Origin: JBFMFH01 sp040752275
GTDB taxonomy: Bacteria; Acidobacteriota; Vicinamibacteria; Vicinamibacterales; JAKQTR01
Reading direction: 5' to 3'
Length of the DNA: 13,622 bases
NCBI GenBank assembly: GCA_040752275.1
Contig: JBFMFH010000050.1
Coordinates: 1 to 13,622 of the forward strand
This document shows, piece after piece, positions 5,926 to 13,382 of the stretch. Within the stretch, counting starts at the first letter, position 1, and the number at the start of each line of letters is the position of its first letter. A program made the position numbers and the translations under genes. Under the pieces are notes generated by a model that was not told the DNA's origin, searched no databases, and saw nothing but the letters and a program-made list of their open reading frames with translations.

Positions 5926-7530
5926 CATGTATCTGACGATCACCACCGTCATGTCGTCGCCTTGCGGGGCACCGGACGTGAACTCGCGCACGCTGGCCAT
6001 CAGCCGGTCCCGCATGTCTGCCGGCGAGGCGCCGCGCGACGTCTCCAGGCAGGCGGTCAACCGATCCTCACCGTAGTCCTCGCCTGCCACGTTCTCGGCC
6101 TCGGAGACGCCGTCGCTGAAGACCACAATCGTGTCTCCCGGCTCGAGCGTGAGCGTACCTTGATCGTAGGCCGCATGTTCGAAGAGCCCGAGGATCAGTC
6201 CCCCGATCCCGAGACGCTCCACCGAGTTCTTGCGCACGAGGAATGGCGGGTTGTGCCCCGCGTTGCAGTAGGCGAACGTCCCGTCGGGTCTGACCGTCCC
6301 GTACACCATGGTGACGAAGCGCGATTCGACGGCTCGTCTCAAGAGTCCCCTGTTGATCTGTGCCAGCGTGTCGGCCGGGCCGGCGGCCGCCGTGGCCTGG
6401 ACGATGAACATTCCCTGCACGATGGCGGTGAGCAGCGCGGCCGGCGCCCCCTTGCCGGACACGTCGCCGAGGGCGAAGCCGAACTCCCCGCCGGGCAGAT
6501 CGACGTACTCGAAGAAGTCCCCGCCAATCGATCGGCAGGGCACGGTCGCACCGGCCGCCTCGTAGTACGGACCCGCGTGGTGCGATTGGGGCATCAGGCC
6601 CTGCTGGATTTCGGCGGCGATCTTGAGCTCGTGCTCCAGCTTGGCCTTCTCGGCCGCCTCGCGGTACAAACGCGCGTTCTCGATCGCCACGGCCGCCTCG
6701 GTGGCGAGCGTCTCGAGGGCGCTCCGCGTGACGGGCGACAGCAGCGCACCTCGCTCGCGGCTGTCGAGGTAGAGCACGCCGATGCGCGTCTGCTCGGCAG
6801 AGGCTTCGGTCTTCTCGACGTACTGCACCAGCACCAGCGGCACGCACATCACGTGGCGGATACCGAGAGCCACGGTGCCGACGTGCGCGCTCGCAAGGTC
6901 ACCGTCGAGCAGATCGGCCACGATGCGGGCTTCGCCGGTCTCGAACACCTGCTCGGGGATCTTGCGGCTCGTCTCGAAGGTCCGGCCCGGGAGCGTGATG
7001 CGCCCGCGGGCCCGACCCATCTTGAATTCGAGCGACCCGTCCCTCCCGGAGAGCATGATGAACCCGCGCTCGGCCCCGCTGACCTCGATCGCCGAATCGA
7101 TGACCATCGCCAGCACGTCGTCGAGGACGCGGCCCGAGCCCAAGGCCCGGAGGCCTTCGAGCAGCGTCGCCACCTGGCGCAGGTCACCAACCGCCGTCGA
7201 GGCCGTCCGCTCGGGCGAGAGGGCAGCTCCAGGGTCGAGGCGGAAGACGATCTGGCAGCCGCCGCTCTGCCCGATGCGGATCACGTCGCCGTGCTGGAGC
7301 TCGCGTTCGGTGATCTGCACCCCGTTCACGAACGTCCCGAACCGCGAGCCTCGGTCCCTGACGAGGAAGCCGTCGCCGTTCGTCGCGATTTCCGCATGGT
7401 CACGCGACACGTCCGTCCCCGTCAGCTTGATGTCCGACTCGCTCCGGCGCCCGACACTCATGCTCTCGCCGCGCAGCTCGACGACGCGCGTGCCTGTCGC
7501 GTCGGTCACTTCGAGTCGTGCCGTCTTCAT
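5923..7530 (-). CDS. FHA-GAF-SpoIIE (PP2C-type) serine phosphatase
   Basis: The 535-residue protein looks like a cytoplasmic signalling phosphatase of the RsbU/SpoIIE type, expected to dephosphorylate a serine or threonine on an anti-sigma antagonist. The FHA domain (about 1-98) has VGRRSESD (26-33), VSRDHAEI (41-48) and GSRFGTFVNG (61-70), the phosphothreonine-reading loops. A GAF domain follows (about 118-288), then a helical linker (288-312). The PP2C domain (about 325-535) has IGGDFFEY (335-342, Asp338), GDVSGKG (355-361, Asp356), YCNAGHNPP (421-429), FSDGVSEAEN (471-480, Asp473) and GDDMTVV (524-530, Asp525), so the metal-binding aspartates are intact. ATG 7530 is chosen because the FHA domain starts there, GAGG lies 6 nt upstream and the ATG overlaps the previous stop; the frame is open much further back without family support. 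A partner kinase and an anti-anti-sigma factor are not in the window. Confidence 0.93.
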   Translation of the reverse strand: MKTARLEVTDATGTRVVELRGESMSVGRRSESDIKLTGTDVSRDHAEIATNGDGFLVRDRGSRFGTFVNGVQITERELQHGDVIRIGQSGGCQIVFRLDPGAALSPERTASTAVGDLRQVATLLEGLRALGSGRVLDDVLAMVIDSAIEVSGAERGFIMLSGRDGSLEFKMGRARGRITLPGRTFETSRKIPEQVFETGEARIVADLLDGDLASAHVGTVALGIRHVMCVPLVLVQYVEKTEASAEQTRIGVLYLDSRERGALLSPVTRSALETLATEAAVAIENARLYREAAEKAKLEHELKIAAEIQQGLMPQSHHAGPYYEAAGATVPCRSIGGDFFEYVDLPGGEFGFALGDVSGKGAPAALLTAIVQGMFIVQATAAAGPADTLAQINRGLLRRAVESRFVTMVYGTVRPDGTFAYCNAGHNPPFLVRKNSVERLGIGGLILGLFEHAAYDQGTLTLEPGDTIVVFSDGVSEAENVAGEDYGEDRLTACLETSRGASPADMRDRLMASVREFTSGAPQGDDMTVVIVRYM

Positions 7531-7808
7531 CTCGCGCCTCGCCTGGCCACTCGCCAGATCAGCAGTGCAGCGGCGAGGGCTGCCAGCGTCCACGGCACCC
7601 AGCGCGGCACGTCGCCCGTCACCACCTGTCCCATGAACGCGCCCGCCAGCACCAGGATCGCCAGCCCTGCCAGCGAGAACTCCAGACTCCGCCGTTCCCG
7701 CCCCGCCTTCGGCGTCGCTAAGTGTCCGGGGTCCTCGGTCGACGCACCGCACTGGTAGCAGATGAGTGCCTTGTCGGAAATCTCGGCCTCGCAGCGACGA
7801 CAGATCAA
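7527..7808 (-). CDS. Small zinc-ribbon membrane protein
   Basis: I recognise the architecture but not a named family. The 93-residue product starts with a zinc ribbon of two CxxC knuckles, Cys3/Cys6 and Cys17/Cys20, then a short charged linker (about 26-40). Two hydrophobic segments follow that look like membrane helices (about 42-64 and 69-87), and the protein ends in RVARRGAR, suggesting a cytoplasmic tail. The start is TTG 7808, supported by GGAG 6 nt upstream (7818-7815) and by the position of the first cysteine. It is first in an operon with the FHA phosphatase, overlapping it by ATGA, so translation is probably coupled. A role as a membrane partner of the phosphatase is inference. Confidence 0.75.
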   Translation of the reverse strand: MICRRCEAEISDKALICYQCGASTEDPGHLATPKAGRERRSLEFSLAGLAILVLAGAFMGQVVTGDVPRWVPWTLAALAAALLIWRVARRGAR

Positions 7809-7830
7809 TACAGACTCCGGGGAAGTCCCG

Positions 7831-7860
7831 ATTATACGCGGCCCCTCGCATTCCGGCCAA
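7831..7860 (-). promoter_or_regulatory. Sigma-70-type promoter for the zinc-ribbon/phosphatase operon
   Basis: On the minus strand TTGGCC (7860-7855) is followed after 18 nt by a perfect TATAAT (7836-7831). Transcription would start near 7824, leaving about 15 nt before the TTG start codon, enough to include the GGAG site. This is the best promoter match in the window. Confidence 0.6.
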
Positions 7861-7872
7861 CGCAGGCTCCGC

Positions 7873-7885
7873 TATACTGCACCCC
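7873..7885 (+). promoter_or_regulatory. -10 element placed for a leaderless rhomboid mRNA
   Basis: TATACT (7873-7878) ends 7 nt before the ATG of the rhomboid gene, so transcription would start at or next to the A of the ATG. No Shine-Dalgarno is present. The -35 region is poor (TTCCGG, 7851-7856, 16-nt spacer). It overlaps no element of the divergent minus-strand promoter except at the -35 positions. Confidence 0.5.
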
Positions 7886-8542
7886 ATGATCCCGGTGCAC
7901 GACGTGATCCCGATCCGGACGAGGCCGGCCGTCACCGCTGCGCTGGTGTTCGTGCTCGCGGGCGTGGCCTTCGTTCCCGGCTTCCGCGATCCGTGCCTGT
8001 CGGCCCTCGGCAGTCCAGCCGGCGATCCGCACTCGTGGTTCGTCGGCCTGCTTGCCCGATTCGCCGTGCACCGGGACTGGGTGCACGTCGGGTCGAACAT
8101 GCTCGCACTGTGGGTGTTCGGCCCGGTCATCGAGGACCGGATGGGACACGGGCGCTACGCCGGATTCGCGCTGGCGTGCTGGTACGCGGGCGCGGCGGCC
8201 GCCATGCTGCCGCGTCTGCCGCCGGCCGTTCACGTCGGGTCCACAGGCCTCGCCGCCGGCCTCGTGGCGGCCTACACGGTCCAGTTCCCCCGCTCACGCG
8301 CCGTTGTCCCGCTTCCGGCCATCACAGGCCTGGAGCTGGCGGACGTTCCGGCCTGGTTCGTGAGCGCATCCTGGGCCTTACTCCAACTCGTGGACCCGGT
8401 GTCGCCGGCGGCCATGGTTGGCGGGGCCATTGCCGGCGTGGCCGGCTGGTTCGTCGCCAGGAGGCCGGAGCGGCTCCGCGTGGAGTGGTGGGCGCCGATG
8501 AGAAGCAAGGCGGCGATGGTCGGGAGGAAACATGGACGGTAG
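7886..8542 (+). CDS. Rhomboid-family membrane protein, probably catalytically inactive
   Basis: Rhomboids are intramembrane serine proteases with a Ser-His dyad. The 218-residue protein matches the bacterial form along its length. It opens with MIPVHDVIP, then a first membrane helix (about 15-33), then HRDWVHVGSNMLALWVFG (62-79) with His67 and Asn71 at the oxyanion positions. About four more hydrophobic helices follow to residue 191. However, the GxSG nucleophile motif reads GSTG (118-121), with Thr120 in place of the serine. The final-helix AHxGG motif reads AMVGG (176-180), with Met177 in place of the histidine. Flanking residues (AAGLVAAY, AIAGV) align well, so this is substitution and not a bad frame. 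ATG 7886 is the first methionine, and the transcript may be leaderless. The stop codon lies in the first heptamer repeat. A non-proteolytic, iRhom- or derlin-like role is inference. Confidence 0.82.
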   Translation: MIPVHDVIPIRTRPAVTAALVFVLAGVAFVPGFRDPCLSALGSPAGDPHSWFVGLLARFAVHRDWVHVGSNMLALWVFGPVIEDRMGHGRYAGFALACWYAGAAAAMLPRLPPAVHVGSTGLAAGLVAAYTVQFPRSRAVVPLPAITGLELADVPAWFVSASWALLQLVDPVSPAAMVGGAIAGVAGWFVARRPERLRVEWWAPMRSKAAMVGRKHGR

Positions 8543-8611
8543 ACGGTGGACGGTGGACGGTAGACGGTAGTAGGCAGTAGACAGTAGACAGTAGTGTAGA
8601 CAGTAGGCAGT
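8534..8611. repeat. Ten imperfect heptamer repeats (RGRCRGT)
   Basis: Five copies of (A/G)GACGGT (8534-8568), an AGT spacer, three copies of AG(A/G)CAGT (8572-8592), an AGTGT interruption, and two more copies (8598-8611). The first half has the CGGT form and the second half the CAGT form, so the array has diverged in blocks. It starts inside the rhomboid stop region and fills half of the 157-nt gap. In the rest of the gap GCGACAGGG occurs twice (8642-8650 and 8682-8690). This is a short tandem repeat; it lacks the unit and spacer size of a CRISPR array. Confidence 0.85.
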
Positions 8612-8699
8612 AGGGAAGAACGGGCCGACGACCGGCGGTGAGCGACAGGGAAGGCGTCAGGAAGCAGGGGGCGGGCGAGGGGCGACAGGGGGAGAGACG

Positions 8700-11600
8700 A
8701 TGAGACGCAGGCTCGTGGGGTCCTTGGTGCTGGTCGGTGTCGTGGCGGTTCCGGCTGATCCGGTGTCGGAGACCCGGGCGCTCGTCCCGGAGGTCGCTCA
8801 TCACGCGCTGCACGTCACGCTCGATCCAGCGCGACGGTCTCTGTCGGCAACGGATCGGATTCGCCTTCCGGCGGTCGGCAGCACGCCCGTGACCTTTGCT
8901 TTGAACGGCCAACTCCGGATCGTGCGGGCCGACCCGGCAGTCGAGGAAATCCCGGGAGCCGGACCCGCTCCGCGCGGCGAATCCGCACCTGGGCGGTTCG
9001 CCCTGAAGCGGTATCGGGTGAGCGGAACGGCGCCGGGCACACTGACGTTGTCCTTCGAAGGCCCGATCGACTTCGCGCTCTCGGATCCCAAGGAGGAGTA
9101 CACCCGTGGATTCCGCGAGACACCCGGGTATGTCGGACCTGAGGGCGTGTACCTCTCGGGAGCCTCCGGGTGGTACCCTCGGTTCGGCCGTGAGTTCGTC
9201 ACGTTTGCGCTCGACGCGGTGAGCTCGCCGGATTGGCACCTCATCAGCCAGGGCAGCGGTATGTCGCGCACCTCGGAGGGCCACGCGCGATGGGAGTCGG
9301 GCGGACCGATGGACGAGATCTACCTCGTGGGCGGCCCGCTGAACCTGTACAGGGACTCGGCCGGCGCCGTCGAGGCACTGGTCTACCTGCGCGATCGCGA
9401 CGCCGCCCTCGCCGGCAAGTATCTCGCCGCCACCGCGCAGTACATCGAGATGTACCGCGGCCTCATCGGGCCTTACCCGTACGGCAAGTTCGCGTTGGTC
9501 GAGAACTTCTGGGAAACCGGGTACGGTATGCCCACCTTCACGCTGCTCGGCTCGCAGATCATCCGGTTCCCTTTCATTCTGACCTCCTCCTACCCCCACG
9601 AGATTCTCCACAACTGGTGGGGCAACTCGGTGTTTGTGGACGACGGCTCGGGCAACTGGTGCGAGGGCCTGACCGCGTACATGGCGGATCACCTGATCCA
9701 GGAACAGCGAGGCGCCGGGGACGAGTACCGCCGATCCACGCTCCAGAAGTACCGCGACTACGTCCAGAGCGCGCGCGACTTCCCGCTCGCGGAGTTCCGC
9801 GAGCGGTTCAGCGCGGCCACCGAGGCGGTCGGCTACGGCAAGTCCCTCATGGGATTCCACATGCTCAGGCGGGCCATCGGCGACGATGCCTTCCGCTCGA
9901 GCGCAGCGCGCTTCTACCGCGAGTTCCGCGGGAAGCGGGCGTCGTTCCGCGACTTCCAGGGCGTGGCCGAGGCGATCAGCGGCAGGACGCTCGGCTGGCT
10001 GTTCGACGACCTCATCACGCGCACAGGTGCAGCGGTGCTCCAAATCGGCCCCGCACAGGACCGCGGCGCACTCGGCGTCACGGTTCGAGCGGACGGCACC
10101 GGATTCGCGATCGAAGGCACCCTGAGACAGGTGCAGGAAGGCCGGCCGTTTGTCATCGAGGTGCCGCTGGACGTGCAGACGGCCGCAGGCACCGTGTCGG
10201 CCGTCGTGCGCATGGAGGGCGCCGAGCAGCCCTTCGCCTTTCGGACCGAGGCCGAACCGCTGGCCCTCCACGTCGATCCGCACTTCGATGTCTTCCGCCG
10301 TCTCGACCCCCGGGAGACCCCGCCGTCGATTGGGCAGATCTTCGGGGAGCCTGCCATCCTGGCGGTTCTGCCGGCTGACGCGGAGGCTGACGAGCAGGCC
10401 GGGTACCGCACACTTCTGGCGTCATGGCAGGCCGACACCCACACGATCCAGGTGACCACCGACCGCGAAACACCGGCGCTGCCTGCGGACCGGGCCGTCT
10501 GGCTCGTCGGCCGCGCCAATCGCGTCGCGCGGACGGTGTTCGGTGGGATGGCCGGTTTCGACATCGGCGATCGCCGGGTCGTGGTGGATGGTGAGGAGAT
10601 GGCCTGGCGCGGGCACACGCTCGTCGTCACTCGCCGGCACCCAGCCAGCCCCAGCAAGGCCGTCGGCTGGATTGTGTCCGACCCGGTGGCGTCGATGCCC
10701 GGCCTCGGCCGGAAGCTTCCCCACTACGGCAAGTACTCCTATCTTGGTTTCGAAGGCGAAGAGCCCGTCAACACGATCAAGGGTCAATGGCAGGCAGCGG
10801 ACTCGCCGATGCGGATCGATCTGAGGCCCGCCCATCGCCGCAGCGAGAGGCTCGTTCCACTGGTCCCGGCCGCGCGCAAGGCTCTCGCCGAACTACCGGC
10901 CGTCTTTTCGCAGCAGGCGTTGCGGGATCATGTCGCGTATCTCGCGTCCCCCGACCTGGGTGGGCGCGGGCTGGGCAGCGCAGGTCTGTTGAAGGCGGCC
11001 GCTTACATCGCCGACCGATTCAAGGCCGCCGGGCTTGCGCCGTGCGGAGACGGCGGCTCGTACTACCAACGCTTCACCGTTGAGAAGGGCGAAGACCAGC
11101 AGCCGCACGAGGTCGCCAACATCCTCGGGTGTCTGCCGGGCACTCGCGAGGACTGGCGCGAGCAGAGCGCAGTCCTCTCGGCCCACTACGATCACCTCGG
11201 CCTGGGGTGGCCCGACGTGCACACGGGCGATGAGGGCAAGGTCCACCCCGGTGCCGACGACAATGCCAGTGGCGTGGCGGTGCTCCTCGAACTGGCGCGG
11301 GTCATGAGCACCGGGGGACGGCCGCCTCGAACGGTGGTGTTTGCCGCCTTCACCGGTGAGGAGGCGGGGCTTCGCGGATCGCGCCACTACGCCGCCCACC
11401 CGGTCTTCCCCCTCGGGAAGGTCATAGGCACGATCAACCTCGACACCGTCGGACGGCTGGGCCGCGAGAAGGTGAGCGTCCTGGGGACCGGCACCGCCAC
11501 CGAGTGGCCGCACATCTTCCGGGGTGCCGGGTTCGTCACGGGCGTCGACAGCCGGAACGTGCCCGAGTCGATTCAGTCCTCGGACCAGCTGGCGTTCATC

Positions 11601-12092
11601 GAGAGGGGTGTGCCGGCGGTCCAGATCTTCAGCGGCGCACACACGGACTATCATCGCCCCGGTGATGTCGCTGACAAAGTCGACGTCGCCGGGCTGGTCA
11701 GGGTCGCGACGTTCGTGCGTGAGGGCATCGCGTATCTCGCGGAGCGTCCCGAGCCGCTCACGAACACGATTGCCCGTGCATCACCCGCCGCGACGCCCGC
11801 CACCCCTGGCGGTGCCCAGGCCGGGGGGCGGCGCGTCAGCTTCGGAACCGTGCCGGACTTCGCGTTCCAGGGTCCCGGCGTCAAGGTCACCGGACTCGTG
11901 CCCGGCTCCCCTGCCGAGAGGGCCGGTGTCCGGGAAGGCGACGTGCTGCTGGCCATCGCCGGCCGCGTTGTCGCGAACCTGCAAGGGTTTTCGGATATCC
12001 TTCGAACGCTCGCGCCGGGCCAGACAGTGGACATCGAGCTGGACAGAGCCGGGTCCCCGATCGCCCTGAAGGTGACGCTGACCGAACGGTAG
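8700..12092 (+). CDS. Exported M1-type/M28 double metallopeptidase with C-terminal PDZ domain
   Basis: This 1130-residue exported protein joins two zinc peptidase units. A signal peptide (hydrophobic 5-18, likely cleavage after Ala19) is followed by an M1-like N-terminal beta domain and a gluzincin catalytic domain with HEILHNWWGN (300-309; His300, Glu301, His304) and Glu322 in NWCEGLTAY. ETGYGMPTFT (272-281) lies where M1 enzymes carry GAMEN. A region with no separate assignment (about 440-735) follows. The M28 domain (about 738-1015) has AHYDH (828-832, His829), GADDNASG (851-858, Asp853), TGEEAG (885-890, Glu887 and Glu888), NLDTVG (913-918, Asp915) and HTDYHRPGD (981-989, His985). A PDZ domain occupies about 1050-1130 after a Pro/Ala/Gly linker. 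All metal ligands are present, so both units look active. ATG 8700 has GGAG 5 nt upstream. It is probably co-transcribed with the following gene, 23 nt away. Likely role: protein or peptide breakdown outside the cytoplasm. Confidence 0.88.
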   Translation: MRRRLVGSLVLVGVVAVPADPVSETRALVPEVAHHALHVTLDPARRSLSATDRIRLPAVGSTPVTFALNGQLRIVRADPAVEEIPGAGPAPRGESAPGRFALKRYRVSGTAPGTLTLSFEGPIDFALSDPKEEYTRGFRETPGYVGPEGVYLSGASGWYPRFGREFVTFALDAVSSPDWHLISQGSGMSRTSEGHARWESGGPMDEIYLVGGPLNLYRDSAGAVEALVYLRDRDAALAGKYLAATAQYIEMYRGLIGPYPYGKFALVENFWETGYGMPTFTLLGSQIIRFPFILTSSYPHEILHNWWGNSVFVDDGSGNWCEGLTAYMADHLIQEQRGAGDEYRRSTLQKYRDYVQSARDFPLAEFRERFSAATEAVGYGKSLMGFHMLRRAIGDDAFRSSAARFYREFRGKRASFRDFQGVAEAISGRTLGWLFDDLITRTGAAVLQIGPAQDRGALGVTVRADGTGFAIEGTLRQVQEGRPFVIEVPLDVQTAAGTVSAVVRMEGAEQPFAFRTEAEPLALHVDPHFDVFRRLDPRETPPSIGQIFGEPAILAVLPADAEADEQAGYRTLLASWQADTHTIQVTTDRETPALPADRAVWLVGRANRVARTVFGGMAGFDIGDRRVVVDGEEMAWRGHTLVVTRRHPASPSKAVGWIVSDPVASMPGLGRKLPHYGKYSYLGFEGEEPVNTIKGQWQAADSPMRIDLRPAHRRSERLVPLVPAARKALAELPAVFSQQALRDHVAYLASPDLGGRGLGSAGLLKAAAYIADRFKAAGLAPCGDGGSYYQRFTVEKGEDQQPHEVANILGCLPGTREDWREQSAVLSAHYDHLGLGWPDVHTGDEGKVHPGADDNASGVAVLLELARVMSTGGRPPRTVVFAAFTGEEAGLRGSRHYAAHPVFPLGKVIGTINLDTVGRLGREKVSVLGTGTATEWPHIFRGAGFVTGVDSRNVPESIQSSDQLAFIERGVPAVQIFSGAHTDYHRPGDVADKVDVAGLVRVATFVREGIAYLAERPEPLTNTIARASPAATPATPGGAQAGGRRVSFGTVPDFAFQGPGVKVTGLVPGSPAERAGVREGDVLLAIAGRVVANLQGFSDILRTLAPGQTVDIELDRAGSPIALKVTLTER

Positions 12093-12115
12093 GCAGTCGT
12101 CCTGCTGGAGGAAGC

Positions 12116-13354
12116 ATGAAGATGCATCGCGTGTGTGCCGCGGCCCTCGCCGCTCTCGCCCTCATGTGGCCAACCGCCGTCCGGGCGGAGGACTACTGGA
12201 GGCTGCCTATTGGCGATCCGGCCCGCAGGGATCGTCAGTCACCCATTGTCCTCGACGGCATCACGGATACTCGCACCGGGACGGTCCTGACGCCGTCGGA
12301 GATGGCGGCTCGTCTCGATGATGTGCGGGTGGTGTTCGTCGGGGAGAGCCACACGGACATGGCGTTCCACCGAGTGCAGTTGCAGGTGCTGGAGGAACTG
12401 CAGGCGCGCGGGCGCCCGATCCTGATCGGCCTCGAGATGTACCCGTACACCGAGCAGGCCGGCCTCGACCTGTGGAACGGGGGCCAGGTGAGCGAGGACG
12501 AGTTCGTCACGAAGTCGCGGTGGTACAAGAACTGGGGCTACCACTGGCGCTACTACCGCGACATCTTCCTGTTCGCGAGGCAACACTCCATCAAGATGTT
12601 CGGCGTCAACACCCCCAGGGACGTCGTCTCGGCGGTGCGCAAGAAAGGCTTCCAGAACCTCACGCCGGAGGAGTCCGCACGGATCCCACCACGGATCGAC
12701 ATCGGGAACGAGGAGCACAAGCGGCTGTTCCGGGCGTTCTTCGCAGGCGAGAGCGGCATGCACTCGGCCATGGAGGGGCCGATGTTCGACGGCATGTTCG
12801 CCGCCCAGTGCACGTGGGACGCGTCGATGGGCTACAACAGCGTGCAGGCGCTCAGGCAATCCGGCGCGCCGAACGCCATCATGGTCGTGTTGATCGGGTC
12901 GGGCCACGTGGCCTACGGGCTCGGCATCCAGCGGCAAGCCGGGCTGTGGTTCGACGGCAGGATGGCGTCCATTATCCCGGTGGCCGTCGCGGATGGCGCC
13001 GGGCGGCCCATGGGCGACGTCCAGTCGTCCTATGCCGACTTCCTCTGGGGGCTGCCCCGCGAAGAGGCGTCGCTCTACCCGTCGATGGGCTTCTCCACGC
13101 GTGAGACGGCCTCGGGCGAGCCGCTGACCATCATCGACGTGCCGAAGACCTCGGTCGCAGGCGTGGCGGGCTTCGCGGTGGGCGATGTGCTCCTCACGAT
13201 GGACGGCGCGCCAATCGCAGACCGGGAGACGCTGAACCGCCTGATCGCGGGCAAGCGCTGGGCCGATTCGGCGGTCTTCACGGTGAGGCGCGGTGATCAG
13301 ACCCTCACCCTCATGGCCTACTTCAGGCGGCAGGCAACGGACGAGAGGCGTTAG
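12116..13354 (+). CDS. ChaN/Tiki-superfamily exported protein with C-terminal PDZ domain
   Basis: The 412-residue protein starts with a signal peptide (hydrophobic 6-18, cleavage after VRA, residue 24) and has no lipobox cysteine. The main domain (about 55-300) matches the ChaN/DUF399 family, with VGESHTD (75-81, Glu77 and His79), His85, GLEMYP (105-110, Glu107) and VLIGSGHVAYGLGI (258-271, His264). ChaN of Campylobacter binds haem and is linked to iron uptake, while the wider Tiki/EreA-like superfamily includes metal-dependent hydrolases built on the same GExxH and H positions. The role could be haem binding or hydrolysis. A PDZ domain fills about 325-405 (DVPKTSVAGVAGFAVGDVLL, 341-360). ATG 12116 has GGAGGA 3 nt upstream (12107-12112); ATG 12122 is an alternative. 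It follows the double peptidase by 23 nt, and both proteins end in a PDZ domain. Confidence 0.85.
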   Translation: MKMHRVCAAALAALALMWPTAVRAEDYWRLPIGDPARRDRQSPIVLDGITDTRTGTVLTPSEMAARLDDVRVVFVGESHTDMAFHRVQLQVLEELQARGRPILIGLEMYPYTEQAGLDLWNGGQVSEDEFVTKSRWYKNWGYHWRYYRDIFLFARQHSIKMFGVNTPRDVVSAVRKKGFQNLTPEESARIPPRIDIGNEEHKRLFRAFFAGESGMHSAMEGPMFDGMFAAQCTWDASMGYNSVQALRQSGAPNAIMVVLIGSGHVAYGLGIQRQAGLWFDGRMASIIPVAVADGAGRPMGDVQSSYADFLWGLPREEASLYPSMGFSTRETASGEPLTIIDVPKTSVAGVAGFAVGDVLLTMDGAPIADRETLNRLIAGKRWADSAVFTVRRGDQTLTLMAYFRRQATDERR

Positions 13355-13382
13355 GGAGGGATCAGGGATCCTCATCCCTCCC
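13354..13382 (+). terminator. Hairpin terminator after the ChaN-like gene
   Basis: GGGAGGGAT (13354-13362) and ATCCCTCCC (13374-13382) form a perfect 9-bp stem. After one mismatch, AGG/CCT adds three more pairs around a GAT loop. It starts on the last base of the stop codon. No T-tract follows, and the stem is symmetric enough to work for either strand. Confidence 0.55.

Noticed and set aside
5962..7758. A 598-codon open frame on the plus strand opposite the FHA phosphatase
   Set aside because: It is a mirror of GC-rich codon usage on the other strand. The minus-strand frame has clear FHA, GAF and SpoIIE motifs, while this one has low-complexity Arg/Gly/His content and no recognisable motif.
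7531..8130. In-frame N-terminal extension of the FHA phosphatase back to 8130
   Set aside because: The extension would overlap the zinc-ribbon gene, its promoter and the rhomboid gene, and has no domain content. ATG 7530 overlaps the upstream stop and begins the FHA domain.
8534..8611. CRISPR-like array
   Set aside because: Units are 7 bp and contiguous, without spacers of 25-40 nt, and no cas gene is present.
8322..10283. A 653-codon open frame on the minus strand opposite the double peptidase and rhomboid
   Set aside because: It spans two well-supported plus-strand genes and the heptamer array and has no domain motif; a high-GC shadow.
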